NCBI GenBank assembly: GCA_002401855.1 | Contig: NVUH01000018.1 | Span: 2,995 to 66,253 of the forward strand | Reading direction: 5' to 3' | From: Hyphomicrobiales bacterium | GTDB lineage: Bacteria > Pseudomonadota > Alphaproteobacteria > Rhizobiales > OSC116 | Length of the DNA stretch: 63,259 bases | In this document: piece after piece, positions 1 to 8,991 of the stretch | Position numbering within the stretch: the first letter of the stretch is position 1 | Layout of the letters: the number at the start of each line of letters is the position of its first letter | Notes under the pieces: generated by a model | What the model was told of the DNA's origin: nothing | What the model saw: only the letters and a program-made list of their open reading frames with translations | The model's database searches: none | Position numbers and translations under genes: made by a program

Positions 1-26
1 TTGCCAAATACGATATGTTTATTCAT
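1..26 (-). CDS. start of an unidentified gene leaving the left edge (partial)
   Basis: On the minus strand an ATG at 26 opens a frame reading MNKHIVFG before the window ends. An AGG lies a short way upstream of it. Eight residues cannot identify a product. Its position next to the type I secretion genes makes a secreted substrate a tempting guess, but nothing here shows that. It is reported only because it would explain the long non-coding stretch to its right as a promoter region. Confidence 0.35.
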
Positions 27-327
27 TAGATTTTACCTGGTTATTATTACGTTTAATCTCCACCTTCATTTATATACTGAGAATTGGCCTTTTGTAAAAT
101 GTTTTTTTGGTTTTTGCAGGCAGATTGAGGCTTATAGGTTTTTTTTGTAGGCTTGGGCCTTTAAAGCGCCCCAAACTGCGGTTCTTGTTAATCTATTGTT
201 AAGTATTCTGCCCGAATCGGGCTATTAGCCTCAGGCTCAGGCGATTTAGTGATTCGGCAAGGCTGAGACTGGCTTTGCATCAATTGCGGCTAACATATGC
301 TATGCCTTGTGTTAACCTATGATATAA

Positions 328-346
328 TATGGTTAAATTAACCATA
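328..346. promoter_or_regulatory. 19-bp palindrome, possible operator
   Basis: TATGGTTAAATTAACCATA is a perfect inverted repeat of nine bases either side of a central A. The half site TTAACCATAATT running out of it resembles TTTACCATAATTC, which occurs twice in tandem in front of the tolC-like gene at 5270-5315. A shared operator for the secretion genes is an inference; no regulator is encoded nearby. Confidence 0.35.
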
Positions 347-572
347 ATTGTGACACGCTGTATGGCTACCATTTACGTGTTGAACCAGCCCTTATGGGCG
401 GGAATAAGGGTCTAACATCGCGAACCATTACCTTTACTGTGGTAAAATTATCACTTTTTTATCCAAAAGCCTTAACGTAGGTTAACTAGTATATAAGCCT
501 GTGGATTTGTATAGAGAATCAGCAAATTTCAACCATTTGGCCAACAGACATCGCTTTTGTCGATCCCTCTAA

Positions 573-612
573 TAAGAAAGGCTGCAAATGAAAATTTGCA
601 GCCTTTCTTATT
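573..612 (+). terminator. strong intrinsic terminator hairpin
   Basis: A perfect 17-bp stem (573-589 with 594-610) is closed by a GAAA tetraloop and followed by TTGTTT on the plus strand. On the minus strand the hairpin is followed by AGAGGG rather than a T run, so it best serves plus-strand transcription, although it also lies just past the end of the minus-strand hlyD-like gene. No plus-strand protein gene precedes it within the window. Confidence 0.75.
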
Positions 613-659
613 GTTTATCACAGTCTTTTTAATGATTTATATGTTTAACAGAGGATAAG

Positions 660-2048
660 TCAATCTTCATTCAACGCCCGTTCAATGACTGATTCTAATG
701 GCTCCATCAGATATTCGAGCGGTGTACGGCTACCCGTTTCAATTAGAATTTCGGCCGGCATGCCTGGTAAGATTTCTTCATCAATTTTATCTTTTTCCTC
801 TTGCGATAAAGATATGTGCGCAATGTAATAATGCTCACCCGTTTGCGGGTTGATAATCACATCTGGCGAAATACTAATCACCTCACCTTGCAACAAGGGT
901 GTTGAGCGCAATTTAAATGCTGACAAACGCACCCGCACACTTTGGCTGATGAAAATATTATCAATATCAATGGTGCTAACTTTGGCTTCGATGATCAATT
1001 TATCCTCTTCAGGCACAATTTCTAGCAACGGGCTGGCAGGCGGCACCACGCCACCAATGGTGAACACAGTTTGGCCAATAATGGTGCCCGATTGCGGTGC
1101 AATGATGGTTTTACGTTTTAAGACATCTGCCACCGCAACAATTTGGCTTTTCAGTTCAAAGACTTTTTCACGATTCTCCAAAATCTGTTGCGCAACTTCT
1201 TGCGCGAAGGTTTTCTGCAATTGCAGAATCTCCAATCTGGCTTCACCTTGTGTAACAGCCGTACCAGAAATTTGTGCAGACAGAGCACCAATTTCGCCTT
1301 CGACTTTGGCTTTAATGCTGCGTTTTTCGTTTATGTCATTTTGCGACACAATTTTACGTGCCACCAAATCTATCGAACGTTCTAGCTCATCATCCAAAAA
1401 CGCAAGCTGTTGCACGGATGCGTTTTTTTGCGCTTCAAGACCAATACGAGTTTCATTAAGTTGTTCAATTCTTTGGCCGAGGATTGACGCTCTGCCTTCA
1501 AGTTGATCACGCCGTGCTTCAAATAATGTTTGTTGCACGGTTAAAATTAGTGCGATATTTTCGTCAGCTTTATTATCAGCTAATTCTGCTCTAAAAATTA
1601 GAAATTGGGCACCATTTTGCTCGGCAGTTAAACGATCCAATGTTGCCAATGCCGTATTTCGCCTTACATTATATAAATCAGCTTGTGCCTGCACCTGTGT
1701 TTCATCCAACCGAATAAGCACTTGGCCAGCTTTAACTTTATCGCCATCTTTAACCAAAATCTCTTGGATAATGCCGCCTTCTAAATGCTGCACAGTTTTG
1801 CGTTTACCTTCAACCACCACAGTGCCTTGCGCCGAAACGCCTTTGGCCAAATTGGCTTGCGTACCCCATAATATAAAGCCGCCAAAGCCAATGATGGAAA
1901 TTATCATGCCCAGCATACCCAATGCATTGACGCTCATGCTATCAATACTGACACTGCCAAAACTATTGCCTTTAGACTTGTTTGTCGCTTTTGTTGTGGT
2001 TTTTACGGGAGCATTGTCTGCTGTTTTATCATCGATAAGTTTAATCAT
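660..2048 (-). CDS. HlyD/PrtE-type membrane fusion protein of a type I secretion system
   Basis: This is the periplasmic adaptor that joins an inner-membrane ABC exporter to an outer-membrane TolC channel. It has one N-terminal membrane segment (about residues 45-68), a biotinyl/lipoyl-like half (GTVVVEGKRKTVQHLEGG), a long coiled-coil hairpin (about 125-310) and a closing beta-barrel half (KTIIAPQSGTIIG), the usual HlyD plan, at the usual length of about 460 residues. ATG at 2048 is chosen over the TTG at 2054 because GGAGG sits nine bases before it. It starts three bases before the stop of the upstream ABC gene is cleared, so the two are translationally coupled. Confidence 0.9.
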   Translation of the reverse strand: MIKLIDDKTADNAPVKTTTKATNKSKGNSFGSVSIDSMSVNALGMLGMIISIIGFGGFILWGTQANLAKGVSAQGTVVVEGKRKTVQHLEGGIIQEILVKDGDKVKAGQVLIRLDETQVQAQADLYNVRRNTALATLDRLTAEQNGAQFLIFRAELADNKADENIALILTVQQTLFEARRDQLEGRASILGQRIEQLNETRIGLEAQKNASVQQLAFLDDELERSIDLVARKIVSQNDINEKRSIKAKVEGEIGALSAQISGTAVTQGEARLEILQLQKTFAQEVAQQILENREKVFELKSQIVAVADVLKRKTIIAPQSGTIIGQTVFTIGGVVPPASPLLEIVPEEDKLIIEAKVSTIDIDNIFISQSVRVRLSAFKLRSTPLLQGEVISISPDVIINPQTGEHYYIAHISLSQEEKDKIDEEILPGMPAEILIETGSRTPLEYLMEPLESVIERALNED

Positions 2049-2050
2049 GC

Positions 2051-3736
2051 TCAATTCCCTCCCCGCATCTCGGCCATTATCTGCTGAGTTGGCCCAAATT
2101 TAACCGCAGCACCGTCATTTAACACCAACAATTTATCACTATGTTGCATTAGATTCATCGCATGTGAGATCATAATCACCGTTGTTTTCTGTTTTTTCAT
2201 ATTTACAATGGCCTCGGCCAGTGCTGCCTCGCCAGCTGTATCCAAACTGGCATTTGGCTCATCGAGCAAAATAACCGCTGGTTTGCCATAAAAGGCGCGC
2301 GCCAAACCAATACGTTGGCGTTGACCACCCGATAAATGCGAACCTCCGCCACCGATATCTGTCTCATAACCTTGCGGCAGTGCCAAAATCAAATCATGAC
2401 AATTAGCCAAGGTTGCAGCTTCAATCACATCTTCATCTTCAAAATCTGTAAAGCGGGCGATGTTTTCTTTCACACTGCCTTCAAACAATTCAACATCTTG
2501 TGGCAGATAGCCAATGAAGGCCGCCCTGTCTTCAGTATGCAGGTTGGCAATCTCGGCACCATCAATTTTTACATTGCCTTGGCTAGGTGGCCAAATGCCC
2601 GCTAAAAATTGCATGAGTGTGGTTTTGCCGCTAGCGCTTGCGCCGACAATCGCCAATATCTCGCCCGCCTCAATGCTGAAGTTAACCCCTTTAAGGATGG
2701 CTTTTTGAACACCCGCTGGCATGCCAATAAGCCGATCTACCGTCACCGCCCCTTCTGGTACAGGTAATTTGATATTTTCGTCATCAGATTGTGAAAGTGT
2801 CAGCATTTCGGCCAAACGTTTGCGCGCGGCGCGGGCCATAACAAAACCACGCCATGCGCCAATGGCTTGCTCGACAGGCGCCAAAGCACGGCCAGCAATG
2901 ATAGATGCCGCAATGATGATACCTGGAGTAATCTCTTGCAAAATGGTGAGATAACCACCCAACGCTAAAATACAAATTTGCACAATGATTCTAAATGCCT
3001 TTGACCAGCCCATCAAAATCGATAAACGGTTTGAAGCTTTGGTTTGGCCCTCAATCATTTCCGCATGGTTTTCACGCCAGCTCTCGCCAATATTATTGGC
3101 CATACCCATGGCTTTAATGGCTGATGCATTGCGCAATGAAGTTTCAGCGAAACTGTTGGCCTTAGCGCCTTGCGCCGCGGCTTCTTTTAAAGGGTCACGC
3201 GATACTAGTTCGGCAAATATCGCCAGAATGAAAATAGCAATAGCTGCGCCCAACGCCAACGAACCGAGCCATGGATGCATTATAAAGATGATAAGCAGAT
3301 AAAACGGCGTCCATGGTGCATCAAAAAACGCAAAAAGGCTCGGGCCCGAAAAGAACTGACGCAAACTATCCAAATCGCGGATGGCTTGTGATGATTTGTT
3401 TAAATCAGCCCGTAATGAACGGTTAATCACCGACATAAACACCGGAACATGCAGTTCTTTATCAATATCCACACCAACCCGAACCATAATCCGAGAACGA
3501 ATCATTTCTAATGCGCCGAGAATCATAATCAGAAACACCGCAATGCCAGTCAGTACAAGTAGAGTATCCACACTACCCGAGGTAAGCACTCTATCGTAAA
3601 GCTGCAACATAAACACCGGCGAAACGAGCAGCAATATGTTAATGATAAAACTAAAAATACCAACAAATACAAAGGCACGTTTAGAGTTTCCTAAGATTTT
3701 AATGGCTTTGTTACTACTTGGACGCTGATTCTGCAT
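2051..3736 (-). CDS. PrtD-type type I secretion ABC exporter (permease fused to ATPase)
   Basis: The 561-residue half transporter has an N-terminal transmembrane domain (about 20-300) and a C-terminal nucleotide-binding domain with Walker A (GASASGKTT), signature motif LSGGQRQRIGLARA, Walker B (VILLDEP) and the switch His (MISHAM). There is no N-terminal C39 peptidase domain, so it belongs to the PrtD/HlyB-like exporters for proteins with C-terminal secretion signals, not to bacteriocin exporters. It is followed with coupling by the HlyD-like gene and preceded by the tolC-like gene, giving a complete secretion channel. The substrate is not identifiable here. Confidence 0.92.
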   Translation of the reverse strand: MQNQRPSSNKAIKILGNSKRAFVFVGIFSFIINILLLVSPVFMLQLYDRVLTSGSVDTLLVLTGIAVFLIMILGALEMIRSRIMVRVGVDIDKELHVPVFMSVINRSLRADLNKSSQAIRDLDSLRQFFSGPSLFAFFDAPWTPFYLLIIFIMHPWLGSLALGAAIAIFILAIFAELVSRDPLKEAAAQGAKANSFAETSLRNASAIKAMGMANNIGESWRENHAEMIEGQTKASNRLSILMGWSKAFRIIVQICILALGGYLTILQEITPGIIIAASIIAGRALAPVEQAIGAWRGFVMARAARKRLAEMLTLSQSDDENIKLPVPEGAVTVDRLIGMPAGVQKAILKGVNFSIEAGEILAIVGASASGKTTLMQFLAGIWPPSQGNVKIDGAEIANLHTEDRAAFIGYLPQDVELFEGSVKENIARFTDFEDEDVIEAATLANCHDLILALPQGYETDIGGGGSHLSGGQRQRIGLARAFYGKPAVILLDEPNASLDTAGEAALAEAIVNMKKQKTTVIMISHAMNLMQHSDKLLVLNDGAAVKFGPTQQIMAEMRGGN

Positions 3737-3901
3737 ATATTATACTTTAAAATAAATAATGATTTAGTCGATACACGACATTATAATGAATAAAACAAAT
3801 AAACCTGTTAAATTTATTCCCTTGGAAACTATTTATAAACCAAAAAATAGATCAAACAACCGTTGATGTAGCTCAATCTAGATATTTGTGGGGATGCAAA
3901 C

Positions 3902-5194
3902 TTATTTACACAAACCAACAGTGTTTAAACTGGCGACAGATTGCAATTTGCCAATACTGTTAAGCAACTCTAAATTACTTGAATAGCGCTCAAATCTCAA
4001 TTGCACGAGGCTTTTACGCAGTTCAAATACTGAGTTTTTAGCCAATAACACATCAGCAGTTGAAATGAAACTACGTGCTAAAGATTGCTCAAGTGAAGCG
4101 ATCGCGGCTTCTTGCTCACGGATAGCTTCGGGCAAAATGGCTAAAGATTGCTGAATGCTTTTGGTAATCTCAAAAGCCACCCTAACATTTTGTTTGGATA
4201 ATTCTGTCATAAAAGCCCGCCGCGCCCGAGCAGCCGCCAACGTCGCCTTGGCTTCACGAACCTTAGATTCAAGCACACCAGAGCTGTATAAAGGTAAATT
4301 CAGGGCCAAACCAACACGGCTGGCAACACCCGTATCATCATCAACTTTACCAAAGCCAAAACTAGCAGTAACTTGAACATTTGCACCCAAACTAGCCTCT
4401 TGCGCTGCAATTTCAAATTGTGCAACATCGATAGCAATGCCAGTTTTATCAATTTCGATAGAGTTTGCCCGCGCCGTTTCAATCGCAGCAGAGCTGGAGC
4501 TAGGGATGTTAGTCAGCAATGATTTCATAAACCCGCTATCATCGCCAATGGCTTCTTTATTGGTCAGCGCCATCAATTTAACTCGTGACAGCAGCACTTC
4601 GGCTTTGGCACGCAGCATATTTGACGTGGCTTGACGCACCCGCGATTTAACCAATGAAAGTTCTTGTTGTGTAGCCTCACTAGCGGCAAACTTATCTTCT
4701 ACGTTATGTAATTGCTCGTTAATATTACCTAAATTTTTACGGCCTAATGATAGCAATTGAATATTTTTGACGAAATTAACATAGGCTCTGGCCACCTCAA
4801 CAATGGTATCACGCGAACCGGCAGCCAGGTCTAAATTTAACAACTGTTTATTGCCATTAGCTTGCCCAAGACGTGCATCGTTTAAGCCACTATCATACAA
4901 AGTCTGGCTATAACTTAACGCAAGTGTAGCATTGTTAGTTATGTTCGTAGAACCTTGCTCTTCAGAATAAGCCAATAAGTTGCCCAACAAGGTTAATTTT
5001 GGGCCATTTACATTCTTGCTTTGAATGATGCGTTCATCCGAAGCATTTAATTGTTGGCGTATTGATTCTAAATTGTAATTTTTATACAAAGCCGATTCTG
5101 CCAATTCGCAAAACTCACCGTTTCGAGCATATGCGGTGCTTATAAGGCAGGCTGTAGCCACAAATGTAGCCATACTTAATTTAATAAAATTCAT
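3902..5194 (-). CDS. TolC-family outer-membrane channel protein
   Basis: This protein has a signal peptide (MNFIKLSMATFVATACLIS, cleavage near AYA) followed by two repeated alpha-helical/coiled-coil halves rich in Ala, Gln and Leu, as in TolC-like outer-membrane efflux proteins. ATG at 5194 is preferred to the GTG at 5203, since GAGTGG lies five bases before it and the signal peptide then starts normally. It is the first gene of the TolC-ABC-HlyD set; the gap of 165 bases before the ABC gene has no obvious terminator, so all three are probably co-transcribed. Confidence 0.88.
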   Translation of the reverse strand: MNFIKLSMATFVATACLISTAYARNGEFCELAESALYKNYNLESIRQQLNASDERIIQSKNVNGPKLTLLGNLLAYSEEQGSTNITNNATLALSYSQTLYDSGLNDARLGQANGNKQLLNLDLAAGSRDTIVEVARAYVNFVKNIQLLSLGRKNLGNINEQLHNVEDKFAASEATQQELSLVKSRVRQATSNMLRAKAEVLLSRVKLMALTNKEAIGDDSGFMKSLLTNIPSSSSAAIETARANSIEIDKTGIAIDVAQFEIAAQEASLGANVQVTASFGFGKVDDDTGVASRVGLALNLPLYSSGVLESKVREAKATLAAARARRAFMTELSKQNVRVAFEITKSIQQSLAILPEAIREQEAAIASLEQSLARSFISTADVLLAKNSVFELRKSLVQLRFERYSSNLELLNSIGKLQSVASLNTVGLCK

Positions 5195-5269
5195 AATTAC
5201 CACTCAACGATTCAATACTTAACAAACTGGCAACATGAAACTACAAAATTGAGATAAAAACAAGTTGTA

Positions 5270-5315
5270 TTTACCATAATTCAACAATTTAATTTACCAT
5301 AATTCAACAATTTAA
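5270..5315. repeat. two exact 23-bp tandem repeats upstream of the tolC-like gene
   Basis: TTTACCATAATTCAACAATT followed by TAA occurs twice head to tail at 5270-5292 and 5293-5315. It lies about 75 bases upstream of the tolC-like start, in the 495-base gap between divergent tolC and the dioxygenase gene. The core ACCATAAT also occurs at 341-348. Tandem sites in a promoter region suggest regulator binding, but this is inference. Nothing else recognisable was seen in the rest of the gap (5316-5689). Confidence 0.6.
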
Positions 5316-5689
5316 TTGGTCATAACTATAGTTAACCAGTTAAAGTGAACAAATCGTTAATAAAAATATCTATTCAAAAAATTGTAAGGCTGTTGTATAA
5401 ATACCCGAACGAATTTAAGCGGTCCTGACAACATAAAATCTTCCTTCAACATTTAAAACCCCGCCAACTAAATTTAAGCCGTTCAATTCGATATATGGAT
5501 GAGCCCACACAGCGCTTTACACTTAAATTTGAACAGCCAGCAATCCCCAATTCAGAACCTATGAAATTATATTTATTACCGTTAGGAATATGTTGGGGGT
5601 ATATTGGCTAGCATTGCGTGTTATAAAGCATAGCGTAAACTCGGCAAACTCCTCACATTCATTTAGCTGAAAATAAAAAAGGAAAAACA

Positions 5690-6649
5690 ATGACCGAAAT
5701 CTGTTATGATGTCGCCCATTTGGGGCATGTTGAAATTTTCACCGATAAATATGATGAAAGCCTAGATTTTTTTGTGAATGTGTATGGCCTCACCTTAAGT
5801 GGTGAAGATGAAAACTCCGCCTATCTTCGTGCTTGGGATGATTATGAATATCACACGCTAAAACTAACCAAACACCACACCACTGGGGTCGGACATATTG
5901 CTTATCGTGTGGCTTCCCCCGAAGCATTAAAGAGGCGAGTGGCTGTGATTGAAGCCAGTGAATATGAAGTTTTAGGCTGGGTAGATGGTGATGACGGGCA
6001 TGGGCATGCTTTTCGTTTTAAAGACCCGTTCAACCACATATTTGAGCTATATTGGGATACGGTTAAATATGCCGCGCCCGAAGCCGAAAAACCCGCACTT
6101 AAAAACGTCGCACAACGCTATCATGGCCGCGGCTGCTGCCCAAGACGGCTTGACCATTTAAACTTATTATCCGCGGATATAACTGAATTTAAAAAATTTA
6201 TGATAACCTGTCTCGGCTCACGTGTGACCGAAGAAATTCAGCTCGATAATGGCCGCATTGGCGGCAGCTGGTTTACCGTCAATAACAAAACTTATGATTT
6301 GGCCTGCACCGAAGAGCATGCTGGTGGCGAAGGGCGCTTCCATCACATCACTTATGCCACAGATACACGTGAAGACATTTTAAAAGCCGCAGATATATTC
6401 CTCGAAAATGGCGTTCATATAGAAACAGGACCGCATAAACACGCCATCCAAGGCACTTTTTTCCTCTATGTTTGGGAGCCTGCTGGCAATAGGGTAGAGT
6501 TGGCAAATTCAGGCGCACGCTTGATATTACAACCAGATTGGGAAACCGTTATTTGGACTGAGACTGACCGAAAAAAAGGCCAAGCTTGGGGGCTTAAAAC
6601 CATCGAAACTTTCCACACTCATGGCACACCACCAGTTAAAAACCATTAG
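5690..6649 (+). CDS. extradiol ring-cleavage dioxygenase, catechol 2,3-dioxygenase type
   Basis: This is a two-domain vicinal-oxygen-chelate protein of 319 residues, the usual length for type I extradiol dioxygenases that open catechol-like rings next to the hydroxyls. The C-terminal domain carries the expected iron ligands: His156 (RRLDHLNLL), His218 or 219 (RFHHITYATD) and Glu270 (GNRVELAN), spaced as in XylE. GGAAAAACA precedes the ATG. No other aromatic-degradation genes lie nearby, so the substrate is unknown; the downstream neighbour is a pseudogene. Confidence 0.85.
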   Translation: MTEICYDVAHLGHVEIFTDKYDESLDFFVNVYGLTLSGEDENSAYLRAWDDYEYHTLKLTKHHTTGVGHIAYRVASPEALKRRVAVIEASEYEVLGWVDGDDGHGHAFRFKDPFNHIFELYWDTVKYAAPEAEKPALKNVAQRYHGRGCCPRRLDHLNLLSADITEFKKFMITCLGSRVTEEIQLDNGRIGGSWFTVNNKTYDLACTEEHAGGEGRFHHITYATDTREDILKAADIFLENGVHIETGPHKHAIQGTFFLYVWEPAGNRVELANSGARLILQPDWETVIWTETDRKKGQAWGLKTIETFHTHGTPPVKNH

Positions 6650-6688
6650 AACGAAACCCACTGAGCGAAAACCAATAAGGCTAAATAA

Positions 6689-7154
6689 ATGATAAAATAC
6701 ACTCATCCATCAGATGCGAAGACCAACCAGAAAACGTCGCCGCAGTTTCCACCTGTATTCCTTTATCAAGCGGAAACATTGTCGAAGCCCAACAATTTGA
6801 TGATCAACAAACCAATTTATTTTCATGCGCCTTGAATTTGAGATGAACCAACCACTTGATGATTTCAAACTAAAATTATCAAAAATAATCGAAAAATTCA
6901 AAATCAAGTAGACGCTAAACCCTATCACCAAGCCCACAAACGCGATGTAAAAATAATTGGCACCACCGCCCACTATGTCACTGCAGATTTAGATAAAGGG
7001 TATAGAGCAAGATGTTGGGCATGCTAACCATTCTGATGCGCAGTAAGATCCAGTGCGCAAAGGCCAGCGCCGTGTTCTTGCCAGAGCTGCAAACTATCAT
7101 TTGGAAAATCGCATTCTCATCAATGGTTCAAAAACCGTGGTTTTTAAAGATTAA
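6689..7154 (+). pseudogene. purU: decayed purU (formyltetrahydrofolate deformylase)
   Basis: Pieces of PurU can be read in order but in different frames. Near the start come TIRCEDQP, VAAVST and NIVEAQQFDDQQTNLF from the ACT domain, then a shifted [17 protein letters not shown]. The catalytic middle is missing. From about 6910 the C-terminal part follows: [61 protein letters not shown] and SKTVVFKD, ending at TAA 7152-7154. At least three frameshifts, in-frame stops and a large internal deletion rule out function. Intact PurU hydrolyses 10-formyl-THF to formate. Confidence 0.88.
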
Positions 7155-7166
7155 AAAATTAGGGAA

Positions 7167-7241
7167 TGGTGGGCGATACAAGGTTCGAACTTGTGACTTT
7201 CTCGATGTCGACGAGACACTCTACCACTGAGTTAATCGCCC
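7167..7241 (-). tRNA. tRNA-Val (anticodon GAC) with C at position 33
   Basis: The minus strand folds as a full cloverleaf: acceptor GGGCGAT/ATCGCCC, D arm ACTC-AGTGGTA-GAGT, anticodon stem TCTCG/CGAGA, variable loop AAGTC, T arm ACAAG-TTCGAAC-CTTGT, discriminator A and an encoded CCA. The anticodon loop is TCGACAT, giving GAC (Val). Position 33 is C, where nearly every elongator tRNA has U. The sequence otherwise matches alphaproteobacterial tRNA-Val(GAC). It sits immediately downstream of the purU remnant, on the opposite strand. Confidence 0.92.
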
Positions 7242-7351
7242 TCAATGTTGATCAGATGTATAAGTGCAAACAAAAAAAGAGGCAAGCTAAAAACTATTAT
7301 TTTAACAGCTAACAACATTGCCTCACAGATTTCTCATTCGATAAACTTACT

Positions 7352-7711
7352 TTAAGCCGCCAATAGCTTATCCACTTCAGCCACTAAATCCTTTAAATGG
7401 AACGGTTTGGATAACACTTTCGCATTAGATGGAATTTCGCCGCCATTATTCAGCACCACAGCCGCAAAGCCTGTAATGAACATAATTTTAAGCGTCGGGT
7501 CATGCTCAGCCGCCACCCGAGCAAGCTCAATGCCGTCCATTTCAGGCATCACTATATCACTTAACAATAGGTCAAACGGCTCTTCTCGCAATCGGCCATA
7601 TGCCAAGGCACCATTTTCAAAGCTCACCACATCATGCTTGGCTTTTCTCAAAGCGTTATGTAAGAAGCGGCGCATATCGTCATCATCTTCTGCCAACAGA
7701 ATTTTTGCCAT
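7352..7711 (-). CDS. cpdR: CpdR-type single-domain response regulator
   Basis: This 119-residue protein is only a receiver domain: acidic pair EDDDD at 8-12, phospho-acceptor Asp52 (LLLSDIVMPEMDG), Thr in the MFITGFAA stretch and Lys in VLSKPFHLKDLV. The sequence closely follows CpdR, the alphaproteobacterial cell-cycle regulator that, when unphosphorylated, delivers ClpXP to the pole and promotes proteolysis of CtrA and other substrates; the CckA-ChpT relay phosphorylates it. The divergent N-formylglutamate amidohydrolase neighbour is the arrangement I recall in related genomes. Confidence 0.93.
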   Translation of the reverse strand: MAKILLAEDDDDMRRFLHNALRKAKHDVVSFENGALAYGRLREEPFDLLLSDIVMPEMDGIELARVAAEHDPTLKIMFITGFAAVVLNNGGEIPSNAKVLSKPFHLKDLVAEVDKLLAA

Positions 7712-7896
7712 ACCATTTCACCCATTTTCAAACGTCTAATGTCACCCATGTTATTTTAAATCCATAGGTCTTGTAAATGGTATAAATATAAATTGTTAAA
7801 TATCTCTTCATTTCATCCCATAAAAACAATTGATCCGATTTTATTTGGCTTCTGAAGCGCTAGAACCTATACTTATACAACGTTTACTAACAGCAC

Positions 7897-8832
7897 ATGC
7901 ATAAAATTAACATGATCACCTTTGAAACCGCACAAATCTCATTGCAATTAGCTGGCCAAAACGCACGTCCAACAACCACACAAATCACCAACATCCTGCC
8001 CGATCAAAACCCTTCGCCTTTCTTGTTCAGCTTCCCTCATTCTGGCCATAATTATACGCAAAATTTCGTTGCAACTTCGCGGTTAGATTTTATAAATTTA
8101 CGCAGTTCCGAAGATGCCTATGTTGACCAGTTATTCACCCAAATAAGCCACCAAGGCGGCAATAAATTATCAGCGCTTTTTCCCCGTGCTTTTGTCGATG
8201 TAAACCGCTTAGCCAACGATCTAGATCCCGCGCTTTTCATCGAGCCGCTTAATGATGATGCCAATATATATGCACCGCTCATCAAAGCCGGCCTAGGGGT
8301 CATCCCGCGGGTTGTGGCTCATCAACAAAATATCTATCACAGCAAAATCAGCTTAACCCAAGGCCAAAGCCGCTTGGATAAGCATTATCACCCCTATCAT
8401 AGCCTACTCGAAACCCTAACCACCTCAGCCCAAATCCACTATGGTTTTTCATTACTAATCGATTGCCATAGCATGCCATCCCGTTTCAGCAAAAACCAAC
8501 CCGCACCAGATTTTATCATTGGCGATCTACATGGCCAATCATGCAATCGCCATGTCTCAGAGACCATATATAAACATTTTCAATCTTGTGGGTTTAGTGT
8601 GCGGCTTAACCAGCCTTATGCAGGCGGCGCCATCACCCGCAAATATCAAACCGTTCAGCTTGGCTTACATAGTGTACAGTTAGAGATTAACCGTGGCCTT
8701 TATATGGATGAGAAACGCATTCAAAAGACCGAAAACTTCACCCAAATAGAAAATATATTGACTGGTTTGAGCCAAAAAATCATTGATATTAAGCCTGAAT
8801 ATCTCATTCCCTACCAAAATGCTGCCGAATAA
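7897..8832 (+). CDS. N-formylglutamate amidohydrolase family protein
   Basis: This zinc-dependent amidohydrolase fold protein of 311 residues shows the family landmarks FSFPHSGHNY (His-Ser-Gly-His near 47-50), SEDAYVDQLF, FVDVNR, a central DCHSMP and a late LGLHSVQLEINRGLYM. N-formylglutamate amidohydrolases split N-formyl-L-glutamate to formate and glutamate at the end of one histidine-degradation route, but stand-alone copies next to cpdR have no hut genes around them and their true substrate is unproven. A second ATG at 7912 is an equally possible start; neither has a strong ribosome site. Confidence 0.85.
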   Translation: MHKINMITFETAQISLQLAGQNARPTTTQITNILPDQNPSPFLFSFPHSGHNYTQNFVATSRLDFINLRSSEDAYVDQLFTQISHQGGNKLSALFPRAFVDVNRLANDLDPALFIEPLNDDANIYAPLIKAGLGVIPRVVAHQQNIYHSKISLTQGQSRLDKHYHPYHSLLETLTTSAQIHYGFSLLIDCHSMPSRFSKNQPAPDFIIGDLHGQSCNRHVSETIYKHFQSCGFSVRLNQPYAGGAITRKYQTVQLGLHSVQLEINRGLYMDEKRIQKTENFTQIENILTGLSQKIIDIKPEYLIPYQNAAE

Positions 8833-8991
8833 AACAGTTTTGTGACCTGAATGACGTTAATTATAACCAAATAAATGTCACTATTCATTTGCCTTTCATT
8901 ATTAATGCAGCTAATACTCGCGCAATATTTAAACAAGGCTATTTGTCATAGGGATAAATCGGCCTTATCACACATATAACGGTCTAATATC

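Larger units (their letters stand above)
27..659. other. intergenic region without a recognisable protein gene
   Basis: No frame of convincing length or composition was found here. The stretch holds a 19-bp palindrome at 328-346, a small inverted repeat GCCCGA-A-TCGGGC at 210-222, and a very strong plus-strand terminator hairpin at 573-610. A small RNA transcribed rightward and ending at that hairpin is possible (see findings). The left part is probably the promoter region of the truncated minus-strand gene at 1-26. Confidence 0.5.

Noticed and set aside
6710-6973. Minus-strand frame of 87 codons in the purU remnant
   Set aside because: No ribosome site and no protein character; plus-strand PurU pieces explain the region.
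7012-7230. Plus-strand frame running through the tRNA
   Set aside because: It covers the tRNA-Val gene and the pseudogene tail, so it is not coding.
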